A DNA stretch of 64,000 bases from Raphanus sativus (Eukaryota; Streptophyta; Magnoliopsida; Brassicales; Brassicaceae), in contig NC_079514.1 in assembly GCF_000801105.2 (NCBI RefSeq), positions 682,001-746,000 of the forward strand. The letters are read 5' to 3'. A program made the translations under genes and the position numbers. Below are positions 9,526-19,640 of this stretch, piece after piece; the first letter of the stretch is position 1; every line of letters starts with the position of its first letter. The notes beneath the pieces were generated by a model. It had not been told where the DNA came from and searched no databases. It saw nothing but the letters and a program-made list of their open reading frames with translations.

Positions 9526-12004
9526 TCAAACGGCTGCAGAAGAGCTTCCAGCTTCTGGTCCAGAAGAGCTTCCAGCTACGGGTTCAGTCTTGATCTTCTT
9601 CTTTGGGTGGATTTTGCATGTAGCTGCATTGTGGTCAGCTTCCCCGCATTTGGAGCAGTGCATTGTGCGGCCTTGCCTTCCAAGCCTTTCTTCTTGCTTC
9701 TTCCTCTTTTTCTTCGGTGATTCATGTTTTCCTTTGATTCTCGGATAGCTCTTTTTCTTACTCTTTTTTTTCCTGCCAGGAAGTGAAGGCTCTGGTGGTT
9801 CCACCACTAACTTGTATTTTCCCTTCTTCATCCAAAATCTTGGTCCTCTAACCGTGTTGATAGAATCACTGTAAGTCATTTGCCACAAATCAGTGGAGAA
9901 GAAATCAGAAACATAATCTTCAACATCTAAGCCAGCATCTATCATCGCTCCATAGGCATGTTCACATGGTATTCCTGTGATCTGCCACTTCCCGCAGCTA
10001 CACGTCCTCCTCGTTGTGTTAACATCATAGGTGTTACTTCCCAAACGTACATCAAATACCCCATGAGTGCAAGGAGTTGTTATACACTTGTCAGCATCTT
10101 CCTTCTCGGACTCAAGCATATCGACAATATATTTGGTAAACTTCTTCTGTCGCCTCTGTGATTTCTTGTTTCTCTTCGCTATTCGGAGCATGGCTTGTCT
10201 TCTAATAGTCTCCAACATAGGCACAAATGACTTAGCTCGAGCTCCAGTAATAGTTGCGTTAAACGATTCAGTAGCATTATTGTCGACATCCTCACAGAAG
10301 CTACCGAGCCTATAGTATGCTAGAGACCACTTCTTTGGTTCCTTTTTCATCACATCTTCGTACAAAGACATACTGTAGTCCTTCAACTTACGGAGTTCTT
10401 CCTTGAACTGTGTCGGATTATAGCTCCAAGCGAGATTCCACACCCTTGTTTTCAAAAAATCTTTATTCTTGTGCTTCTTCTTCAGATTCTCAACTATATG
10501 CTTCACACATCTTCTATGCTCCGCCTGTGGTAACTCTTCTTCAATAGCACTTATAAGTCCCTGAAATTTAAAAAAAAAATTAAACAAGAAATCAGTCAAT
10601 TTTTTACAAGAAATCACTCAATTTTTAACAAGCAATCACTCAAACTTTAACAAGTAATCACTCGAAAAAATCAGTAAGCTTAAAACAATAAGCTTTAAAC
10701 AAGAAATCAGTAAGCTTAAAAAATATTTTTTTTACCTTTGAACTATCTGATAGAAGAACAAATTTCCTACCATCTCCAAGATTGAGATCATGCTTCAGTC
10801 GCTTGATAAACCAAAGCCATGTATCTGAATTCTCCCCTTGTACCACTGCCCAAGCAATCGGATAAATCTGATTATTACCGTCATGTCCTACAGCAGTGAG
10901 TAGTATCCCTTTTGTAGCAACCTTTAAAAACGTTCCATCAAGCCCTATGATTGGCCTACAAGTCCCACTCCACGAGCTTCTAAGCTTCTCGAAGCAGACG
11001 TAGAACCGATCAAACACATCTTCTTTAGCAGCATTAGGAATGGTTTCAAGTACTACAGTTGTACCTTGGTTGGTCTTTTCAATCTCTCTCACATAACCTC
11101 GGAGATGAGCAAATTGGTCGGCATACTCCTTGTCAAGCCACTGCAAAGCCACTGTTCTTCCTCGTTGGCATTGATTTCTTGAAGCTATAAGTTTCCACTT
11201 CTCCTTTATCAGCTCCTGAATCTTTGCCGACATTAATTTATTATCCTCTCGCAGTTTATCAAGAAACAGCCTAGCTATCACCGGACTCCTTAGAAGCTTA
11301 CACTTCCCATTAGGCGTACAACTATGATATTTGTACCTAGTCTTTACCAACCACTTCTGCTTCGGCTGATCATAACCACAATAGACCTTCCATTTGCACT
11401 TGCCTCCATTTGCACACTTGAAGCTAAGCTTTGTTTTGTTCCACCTGCTTTGCTCAATGTTTCGACCTTTGCTCAATGCGTAGTGCAAGACTGCTTCTTT
11501 GAACTCATAACCAGACAAGAAAGCTGTTCCAACTTCTAGTTTATCATTCGATTTTTTGCTTCGTCGATACCTAACATCTAACTCATCTTCTTCTTCATCC
11601 GAGCTTTCTGGAATTGTTTTCCTGCCAATGAACTCCTCATCCTGAAAATCAGCCACTGAAGCCTCAATTTCAAACTCATAACGATCTTCAAGATCTTCTT
11701 CTTCTTCTTCACTGTTTCTGATTTCAGGAAGCCCATCTTCTTTGTTTTCTTTCTCACGCTTTCTTGGCTTCTGGCCAATTTCATACTCCCAATTCTCCTC
11801 ATCGTCGTCGCTTGCTTCTTCCATCCTTGAAACTTCAGTAACAGGAGTAACAGGAATGCTCCACTCTCTATTTGCCTCATCTGTAGTTTCCGAAGTTACT
11901 AGGACAGGAAAGCAAGTTTCTTCTTCGACCTCCATTGTTGCAGTTTCAACGCGAGCCGAACCTTCTCCAGCCGAACCTTCTCCACGTTCTTCATCGTCCT
12001 CCAT
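9526..12004 (-). CDS. MULE transposase (MURA type), 767 aa, two exons
   Basis: Exons 12004-10736 (423 codons) and 10560-9526 join in frame across a GT-AG intron (DSSK|GLISAIEE). The N-terminus is acidic and disordered. About residues 160-230 form the MuDR DNA-binding zinc module (C197, C203, H227, C229 region). The MULE RNase-H-like domain has a recognisable DDE triad: D356 (GLDGTF), D420 (LLSDSSK) and E521 (NNATESFN), with the conserved AEHRRCVKHI between. A SWIM zinc finger (CSCGKWQITGIPCEHA) and a CCHC knuckle (CSKCGEADHNAATC) close the protein before a basic tail. All catalytic elements are present with no stops, so the element may be competent. It acts in the nucleus on the terminal inverted repeats. 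Confidence 0.93.
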
Positions 12005-12149
12005 AAGTCCTTCGAGAACCCTAGATTTTTGATTACAATTGCTTAAATCGATTTCAATGAACCCAAGATATTGGATTCAACTCTGCCTATGTCGATAAAC
12101 TCTAACTCCAATTTTTTTTAACGCAGAAAAAGAAAAGAGATATCGGATC

Positions 12150-12386
12150 TCGGGTCAAGCTTTAATCGTGGTTTTAGAGGTGAGTCAAACTTTAATCGGG
12201 TTTGTTATTGGGCAATCAGGTGATTTTAATCGCGAATTTGAGTCACTAAACGTGATTTAGCTAATCTGTTTAAAATTGTGGAAAATTGATTGATTTATTT
12301 GTTTAGGGAGACAATTGATGAGGTAAGAAGTCTGGGGAGAAAAATTGTGGGTTTATGTAGTAAAAGGAGCCAATCGATGTCAACCC
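12150..12386 (-). repeat. MULE right terminal inverted repeat (~237 bp)
   Basis: Reverse complement of the left repeat, ending cgatgtcaaccc immediately before the target duplication. It probably contains the transposase promoter, since the transposase ATG (12004) lies about 150 bp inside. Confidence 0.93.
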
Positions 12387-12395
12387 TAAAAGTAT

Positions 12396-12978
12396 TAAAG
12401 AAGGGTGGAATTAACTCACAGTCACATGTAAGATGGCGGTGATATTTTGCAATACTCTCTACTCAATGCCCTGTTGATAATTCATTCACAAAAGCTTAAG
12501 GAAAAGTAGGAGATGAACCTTTGATGGATCGCAAAACCCCCACGTTGCTGGTAGACACCAAAATCACATAGCTGAAACATCAAAAAGGGACAATTCTATA
12601 GCTATTAAATAGAACAAAAATGTGGGATAACTCAATGATTAATGACTTTTACATCCTCTTTCTAAATTCTACGTTCCACAAAAGTTCAATTAAAACAAAC
12701 CTGAAAGGTACAAGACTCTCTTCATGCCCAAACGTTACTATAAAGAACTGAATTCTTCCATTAAGTGCAGAATGGTGTGGCTGCTAACTCATGATACTTT
12801 GTATCACCACTCCACTACAAATGAAAAACGCTTGACGGTTAACAAGGAAAAGAAAAATATCCAAAAGAGAATTTCATCACACACCCAAAACGTTAAGAAA
12901 AATTGACTATTTAAGAGACCTAAAAAAAACTAATAGAGAAGAGATAGAGAAACAAATCCAACCGAATAGAGTTTTTGG
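12396..12978. other. Intergenic right of the MULE
   Basis: No gene recognised. The segment is less AT-rich than most spacers and may include decayed coding DNA, but neither strand gives a named motif. Confidence 0.4.
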
Positions 12979-13265
12979 TCAGAGGTTGAGAGGTAGAGCA
13001 TACAAAATCTTACAGTGATGCTGATGTGGAGTAGGATCGAGTGTCATGACAGCTTCGGACCATACAATGTTTCCTTTAATTCTGTCTCCGTGCGTTTCTC
13101 CAAAGAGATCTCCGCACACCAAATTTCCAAATTATGAGGAGCAAGCACGTCCCAGAAGATCAACATGTTGGGACCAGAGTTACTCAGTTTGTGTCCGGGA
13201 AGATATTCATCGAGAGATTTCCTTAAAAGTGTTTGCACATCTGTGAATGAATATGCATTTGCCAT
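12979..13265 (-). pseudogene. F-box/kelch-repeat protein remnant (C-terminal end only)
   Basis: The minus-strand frame from 13265 reads a kelch-like end (GPNMLIFWDVL, LEIWCAEISLEKR), typical of the C-terminus of the large Brassicaceae F-box/kelch family. The frame is then lost near 13085. A +1 shift restores the expected VWSEAVMTLD continuation and ends at 12979. There is no F-box and no upstream kelch repeats, so this is a truncated, frameshifted relic. Family assignment rests on the IWCA-SLERR-type motif from memory. Confidence 0.6.
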
Positions 13266-13583
13266 GGAATTCTAGATTCAAAAGACCACTTTAGGTGTGT
13301 GATCATGCAGATAAACATAAATATGGAGTGGTTTTGACATTTTGTAGGCCATGGCATTAGACGTGTCTTCCATGCCGTAGAGTCGAGCATACAATTCTTT
13401 TAACCAAAGATGGAGCTGAGATACTAATCGCTGTTAACGTTTCATTGGAATGGAGCACAAAGGCATGAAATCATATTCATATTCATATATTCTTTTGTTC
13501 ACAAAGTAAAGTGAAACGATGTATTCACACAGATAGATACAAACAATGAGTTTTACATATTATTTTTGGGTACATTTATAAAA

Positions 13584-15700
13584 TCAAATTTTGAGTTTAG
13601 GAGATCTTGATTCTCTGAGTTTCCTTTCTTCTGACAGAACCTTCGCAAACCTGTAACATTTTATAAATTAAAGCCATTATAACTATATAAAATAAAATTT
13701 ATAATGAAAAAAATTATTAACCTTTTGAGAGCTTCTTCGTTAGTTACGTGATCAGAGATGGGTTCGTAATGGCCGGTTTCGAGATTGACACGAGAAACAT
13801 TTTTCTTCAATAAAGCTTCACCAACTTGAACAAGACCTTTCATGTTCTCTTCTGTCGATAAGTCCACTGAACTTAAGTCACCATTCAACGTATCGTCCTG
13901 TAATAGAAAAAACATAAAAGTGTAATTTTTTTTCATATTTTTGGTCAATAAAATTGACCTTTCACTAACTTATGTTATTATTTGTGGAATTAGTGTTTCG
14001 TACAAGTAAACACCGTATAGACCAACCTTACAAGAAATCATTCCTCAGAATTTTTTAGATTAACTTAATACAAGTTATAAATTTTGAACAACTCAAATTA
14101 AACCAAAGTGTTTATGTATTTAACTTCTTATTACATGACCAAAAATATATATATTTGAAATATTCAAAGAAGAAATTAAACAACAAATAATAGTTATTAG
14201 TTGTCGAAAGTCATCAAGTTTTGTATATTTCATTACTAAAAAAGTTAATGCCTAAACTGAAAATATTTCACAAAATTATCATGGGAAGATACTCACATCG
14301 ATACGCAAATAATTGTTCTCGGAACGAAGAGCTTGAAAGACAACAGAGCTCTGGTAATCAACCATATCGTGAATGGCTTCACTGTAACAATCAAGAATTG
14401 GAGTCGAACCATTTCCATAGATCCAACTTAGCATTCCCCATTTTGACGCCATCTTTGCATCATACTTCTCTTGGTTCCTAATCGAACCTGTCCCCAGTGA
14501 TATCACCACAAATCTTGTATAATCCAATGGGCTAATCTCTCCCATTGCTGGATTCTTCTTCACTATCTGCTTTGTCACTTCCGCAATCGCACATAGCGTC
14601 TGCAAAAATATATAAAAAATATCACATAACCGATCTATAACTAGGGTTTCAGAATTAGGTTTTTTTTTTACCGGGTTATTGGCAGCGATACCACCGTCAA
14701 TGAGGTTAAACTCATGTTTGTTTCCTTCATTGTCTTCGTTAGTGAATCGATGAGCCGGGAAATAAGTTGGTGCCGCTGATGTGCTTATGCATATATCTGA
14801 TAGTTTTGCGTCGATAACTTGATGATTCACCGCCTATATTTGAAATATTGAATCAATAAACGTGATGCAACTACGTACGGACTAATGTTGGTGTATACCT
14901 GGTAGGAAGAGAAGATAACTGGCTGAAGTTTCTTGATGTCGAAGCAAGGTATGACAACGTTTGTCATAGTTTGAGTCAGTCGCGTGTCTACCAAGTAACC
15001 TTGGATTACTTCGTGAAGGTATTTCCCGTTGTACTTTGGTCCTCGTACAAGTCTCATCATGGTTTGGGCCCAACGACAAATCCCTCTGCATATTTTAAAG
15101 TTTATCAGATTACACTGACTCTAAATGATCAGATTAAACGCAAACGCTTAAGGCACATACCGATGTTGTGGGAAGATTTTAGGAGAATGTTTGAGATAAA
15201 AAGGGACGATTTCTTTGGCCGCAAACAAAGGGCGGTTGCGGTTACGGCTGCTTTTGACGTCTTTGTCCTCTGCGGTCAACATCGCCACTATTAAACCTCC
15301 CGTGCTTGTCCCAGAGATGACATCGAAATAATCCACAAGCCTTGCCTCCTCACCATCCAACTCCTGTATAAGATGTATTTACAAAAAAAAAAAAATACTA
15401 TTCACAACCGTTTATAATCATCATTTAAACAAATATTTCCATTCAAAGTCAAATAAATGAGACATATATGATAGAATAGAATATAATTTGTTAAAAAATT
15501 TGGACATGATTCCTGATTAGCTTGAGATGATCCTAACAACACTTATTAAGTAGACATACCTGGAGTTGTGATTCGAGGTAAGCTAAGATGGTACCGGGAA
15601 TGATCCCACGGATCCCACCACCATCAATGCTAAGGATCGTCACAAGTTGTCCGTACGAAGGCGGAAGACAAGAGAGACTTCTCTCTGACGAGAAATCCAT
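13584..15700 (-). CDS. Patatin-like phospholipase A (412 aa, seven exons)
   Basis: Lipid acyl hydrolase of the patatin group, orthologous to one of the At4g37050-At4g37070 cluster. Exons on the minus strand: 15700-15560, 15363-15161, 15085-14899, 14833-14672, 14599-14297, 13897-13722 and 13650-13584 (1239 nt). The oxyanion glycine loop DGGGIRG (26-32), nucleophile elbow GTSTG with S67, and DGG with D223 form an intact Ser-Asp dyad. There is no signal peptide, which fits the cytosolic or membrane-associated plant pPLAs that release fatty acids in defence and auxin signalling. Exons 3, 4, 5 and 6 have exactly the same lengths (187, 162, 303, 176) as the second copy at 19641-21940, which shows tandem duplication. 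Substrate preference cannot be read from the sequence. Confidence 0.95.
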
Positions 15701-16103
15701 GTTTTTAATTTCCTAATTTCTTTTGTAGTAATCTCAAAACTAAGCTTATTATGTCTTCCCGGTAAGAGTTTAATTTTTCGTTCCTTTCACAAGACAGAGA
15801 TGGCGATCAATGTGATGAAACTCTTAGAACGACCTACCGTTATGGTAAACACAAACCCATATATATAGAAAGGGATATGTATGTGTTAGATTAGCACGCA
15901 TCACACCAGTGTTGGATTTTTTGTGTGAATCTAATGGGAGGTTTCTTTATTTGGATGTCGTGTCCATCACTCTCAGAAGCCCATAAGTTATACTTATGGT
16001 TGCTTTATACATGTCATGTTACACACATACTTCTATATTGAAAAAGTCTAGATGACAACTACTTTTTCCATTAAAAAATCAGTTAATAGGCATACATGCA
16101 CAT
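15701..16103. other. Patatin promoter and left flank of the retroposon
   Basis: Likely promoter of the minus-strand patatin gene, with tatatata near 15860. The segment ends with the 16-bp left target duplication (aggcatacatgcacat, 16088-16103) of the retroposon. No other gene is seen. Confidence 0.5.
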
Positions 16104-17702
16104 CTTTCTCTATACGAAGGAGTTCTCTCCCAGGCACAGAACTCGAGACACGTCCTAGATCTATGTTCTCCGGCGCCGGTGATGCGGGTTCTCGCCGGCG
16201 CTGGTCATTCTCGTCGACGCCGCTCTCCGCAACTACCATCTTCCTCGGTTTCTGCTTTGTTCTCAGTTTTATTTGGGTTTGTATCTTTCGATTCACTAGA
16301 GGAAGGAGTATCCGACGGACCTTTCACCGGAGACCAGCCCATCGGCTCCTCGTCTCCGCTACAGTCCTTCCGGTGATCTTCTCTCCTTGGTGGATTTTCT
16401 CTACAGCGACGAGTAGAGGGGGTTCCCTCGCCATCGCTGCTTTTGGGTTCTCGGGTTCAAATCCCGGTGACCCTCTCTCTGGCTGCCTACGGACATGTCT
16501 CGACGTCGATTCTGTCCGCGCTCGTCAACCATTCATGGAGCATAGATCTCAAAGTAAAAACTCCCCCTTTCCGTCTCAGGGAAGTTGTGAGACATCTAAC
16601 CCAACAAAGGTTGCTCCTTTCTCCATCTCTGGCGCCAGTTTACAAAGTATCTCAAGGTTAGATCCGAATCTCGTCGGAGTTTCTTCACCCTCCTCGCCTT
16701 CTATTGAGATACCATCCCCCCCTACGTGTTCTCTTTTCAATGGAGGCACTGTCCATCACCGGCGGAATGCTTCCGGTGGCACTTCCTGTGTTCGTTTTAT
16801 GTGGATTATCGGAGGAAGTAGATCTAGACGGATGATACGACGAAGACGAGAGCTTCGACTCTTCGTGGTGCTTCTCTCTGTGGTTCTCCCACTCCGATTG
16901 GTTCTTCTCCCAGCGATGAGTAGAGAGGGTTCTCTCACCGCCGCTCTGTTATGGTCTTCGGGTTTGGGTTCAGATCTCGTTGTACCTCCATCTGACTGTC
17001 GTGTGTCAAGCCAAGTTGTCGACTTGATCCAAATATTTCAACTGCATACGGAGCTTCGTTCTCAACCGCCACACTTTATCTCTCCGTTTCCGAGGAGACT
17101 TGAGGCCCACAGGACAGTGTGCCCAGCTGCTCCTCATCTAACCGACGACAGATCCATAACCACCGCGAGTTCAGTTCCGAGTCTTTGCGGTGAAGCTTCA
17201 ATCTTTGGCGCCTGGGGTCAGGCTAGTCATTTAGAGAGCTCATTGAGTTCACCAGAGCTTGCTCTACCTCAATCACCTTCCTCTTCGGAGGAGAAACCTT
17301 TACCACCATACACTCTGCCTATGGTAAGAGTTGCTTCCTCGGACTCGCTTCCGAGTGGTTGTTACAGTTTCCCTATCGTTTTGTTATCTTGCGGAGCGGT
17401 CTCTACGGGACCAGAAGATACAAGCGAGATTACCTTGGTAGTTTTCGTAGATGGGGTTTGGACTCCAACGTCACTTGTGACTATTCTCCAGCTGTACGAT
17501 TTTATCGTGAAGGCTTTCTCGACGCATTCAAGCATCGTCTTGAGTTCGCTGTCATCTTCGATTGAAGACCTATATTATCTAGCTTATCTATATGTTGTAG
17601 TTTATGCTTATTGCCAAAGAGGATGGATCATTCCCTCTTGCTATTGTAATGGAGAAATTTGATTATGAATGAAATTAGTTGTGTTTCAAAAAAAAAAAAA
17701 AA
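16104..17702 (+). mobile_element. Polyadenylated non-LTR retroposon, Sadhu-like (~1.6 kb)
   Basis: The element ends in a 15-nt A run (17688-17702). It is flanked by the same 16-bp sequence, aggcatacatgcacat, at 16088-16103 and 17702-17717 (one A shared with the tail). That is the hallmark of target-primed reverse transcription. No reverse transcriptase or endonuclease motif is visible, and it is GC-richer than its surroundings. An intronless non-autonomous retroposon of this kind fits the Sadhu class of Arabidopsis. A 5'-truncated LINE ORF1 segment is the alternative. It sits between two patatin genes. Confidence 0.85.
16163..17662 (+). CDS. Long ORF inside the retroposon (499 aa, unknown)
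   Basis: ATG at 16163 (MFSGAGDAGSRRR) opens 499 codons, with TGA... stop reached at 17662, 26 bp before the poly(A) tail. The same frame stays open upstream into flanking host DNA, so upstream openness is accidental. The product is Ser/Pro/Arg-rich with hydrophobic patches and no domain I recognise. It holds an internal repeat: the block starting SRGGSLAIAAFGFSG returns about 169 residues later as SREGSLTAALLWSSG. The offset is 507 nt (16405 and 16912), an exact multiple of three. Whether it is translated is unknown. Confidence 0.4.
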   Translation: MFSGAGDAGSRRRWSFSSTPLSATTIFLGFCFVLSFIWVCIFRFTRGRSIRRTFHRRPAHRLLVSATVLPVIFSPWWIFSTATSRGGSLAIAAFGFSGSNPGDPLSGCLRTCLDVDSVRARQPFMEHRSQSKNSPFPSQGSCETSNPTKVAPFSISGASLQSISRLDPNLVGVSSPSSPSIEIPSPPTCSLFNGGTVHHRRNASGGTSCVRFMWIIGGSRSRRMIRRRRELRLFVVLLSVVLPLRLVLLPAMSREGSLTAALLWSSGLGSDLVVPPSDCRVSSQVVDLIQIFQLHTELRSQPPHFISPFPRRLEAHRTVCPAAPHLTDDRSITTASSVPSLCGEASIFGAWGQASHLESSLSSPELALPQSPSSSEEKPLPPYTLPMVRVASSDSLPSGCYSFPIVLLSCGAVSTGPEDTSEITLVVFVDGVWTPTSLVTILQLYDFIVKAFSTHSSIVLSSLSSSIEDLYYLAYLYVVVYAYCQRGWIIPSCYCNGEI

Positions 17703-17717
17703 GGCATACATGCACAT

Positions 17718-19060
17718 AAATTAGAAGCAAAAGTCACCTGAACATATATATTTCAAAGATATATAATACTTATAGAAGATAATACCGCTACTTCAGAATA
17801 TTTTCATCTTTATGTTATCTTTTTATATTACTCAGTGCTAATAATTTTTGGATAGTAATTTTACTACTCCTTGCTTATTATGTTAAAAACTTAGGTTACC
17901 ATCCGGGAGTATTTCTTTGTACATTTTGAATAGTATTTCTGAGATATTTTACCAATAGAACTAACATAGCAGAACTGGCGAGTCGCGTTTGAATGAGATT
18001 TTTCCAATAAAAGCATTTATGTATAGAGACAACGGGAACCATACTTCCAAGCAAATATAACGGTTGCTCGAAGCAATTAACGGTAAGTCTACAAGATTAC
18101 AATGGTTTTAGTTACCATAATTTCTTTAATTTACCATATCATTTTTATTTATGAAGTATGCGTAATATCTCTTTTCACTTGAAGTTTAAGAGAGATAATA
18201 GAAAAAAATGACTTGCTTGCATAATTTTTGAAATAGTTTTAGGCATGCTTACCTTAAGATAAGAACACTAAAAATCAAGTTATATATTAATTCCAGGAAT
18301 AGAAAAAACAAACAATGAAAGTAATATATGTTTACGGTCAAAGAAATGCATTTTTGGGTATTTTGCCTGATTACCCCTTTTATATTTTATGTTATATTTG
18401 ATGTATACTGTAATTGAAAGTATAATATCCTAATTATCCTGTTGAATCGATTTTTAGTAATGATTTTTCCCTCTCCATGCCGTGACAAGTAGTACAAAAT
18501 TTATACATGCCTCCTTAGTCAACGTTTGCAAGATCATTATATCCGGCCGCAAAGTCAAATGCTTGTCGCGTTAATTAAAAAGAAATACAAACTAATTCAT
18601 CCAATTATATTTATCTTATCCTTTCACATCTTTTATGCAATTCTTCACGTATCTTGTTTCCTTTGCTTGACCTGTTAAAATTTCGAAATTAGTAACCTAA
18701 TTATGTGATTAAATAATACTCTTTGGCATGTAACGTACATATATGAGTTTTCTTATGACCGTTTATTTTTGTCCACGGGTCTTGAAGGGGTTAAGTTCTT
18801 CGAATTAATATATATATTTGTTGAATTATATGAAAGAAATTTAACTTCATTCTAAATTTATAATAAACACACTGGATCATCAGCCACTTGTAAACTAAAT
18901 TAATCAAAAGCGTCTTGTATAGCAAATTATAGTTAGTAATATGATGTGTACAATAAATTACTTTATGGAACTAAACACAAAGGCACGAGCGATCATCAAG
19001 TTTATATTCAACTTGATGAAACTTTGTACGCTGCATTGCTTTGCATCCTTGCTTTTTGAG
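17718..19060. other. Intergenic, AT-rich
   Basis: No gene or clear element recognised on either strand. There are short A/T runs only. Confidence 0.5.
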
Positions 19061-19069
19061 GTTTTTTTG

Positions 19070-19345
19070 CATCTTTGATTTCCTTTCATCCGAGACAATT
19101 TTAGCAAACATGCATATTAGCTAATACTAAACAACGGGATCCAAGAAACAAATCAAGAAGTGAAACTTATTAAGTTTTAAATCTACATCTTGAGTTCTTG
19201 ATCATTGGTGAAATTATCAGAAACAGGTTCAGTTTTTTTTTGGGTACAAACTGTGTTTTTCAGCACCCTCTCTCAAATCCTCACAAGATTCTCTATATTG
19301 AATTTGTTGCTGGATCTATATAGAGCTTGCATCTCCATCTGATGT
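19070..19345 (-). pseudogene. Remnant of a third patatin-like gene (last two exons)
   Basis: Two blocks on the minus strand match exon 7 and exon 6 of the neighbouring patatin gene at 19641-21940. About 19072-19115 corresponds to its FAKILSEER region. About 19190-19345 corresponds to exon 6 (the frame around LKNRVMQM and the Asp-Asp-Thr-Leu start), with insertions of T-rich sequence and lost reading frame. Upstream exons are absent. The order and spacing match the intact genes, so this is the eroded end of a third tandem copy rather than a random hit. Confidence 0.75.
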
Positions 19346-19640
19346 ATCATTATGTAGTCAATTTCTCACACACAAAAAAATCGCGTGAATCAAATGATAA
19401 ATCACAAATCTTGATTTATGTTTATGTATGTATTTCTCTTGCATCAATAGAGTTGTGTAGTACTGGATCATTATAAAATCGGTAATTATATAGAGATTAA
19501 CAAACAATATTCAGTTTGTTGAAAATAGTACAAAAAAAAAACATCAAGGCGTCAAGAGATATCCCCGAGCAAAACACACACACACACACACACATATCAG
19601 ACCATAGATCTCTGTCTTCCCATATCATTGTTTTCAACGA

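Larger units (their letters stand above)
8130..12386. mobile_element. Complete autonomous Mutator-like element (MULE), 4.26 kb
   Basis: Both ends are defined exactly. The 9-bp sequence taaaagtat occurs at 8121-8129 and again at 12387-12395 as a perfect target-site duplication, the size diagnostic for Mutator elements. Long terminal inverted repeats start gggttgacatcgattgg on each side. Inside are a spliced MURA-type transposase on the minus strand and a second gene on the plus strand, convergent like mudrA and mudrB. The perfect duplication and intact transposase suggest a fairly recent insertion. It lies between HSFB1 and the patatin cluster. Confidence 0.95.

Noticed and set aside
16052..16162. 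Upstream extension of the retroposon ORF
   Set aside because: It lies partly in host flank left of the target duplication, so it cannot belong to the element's own ORF.
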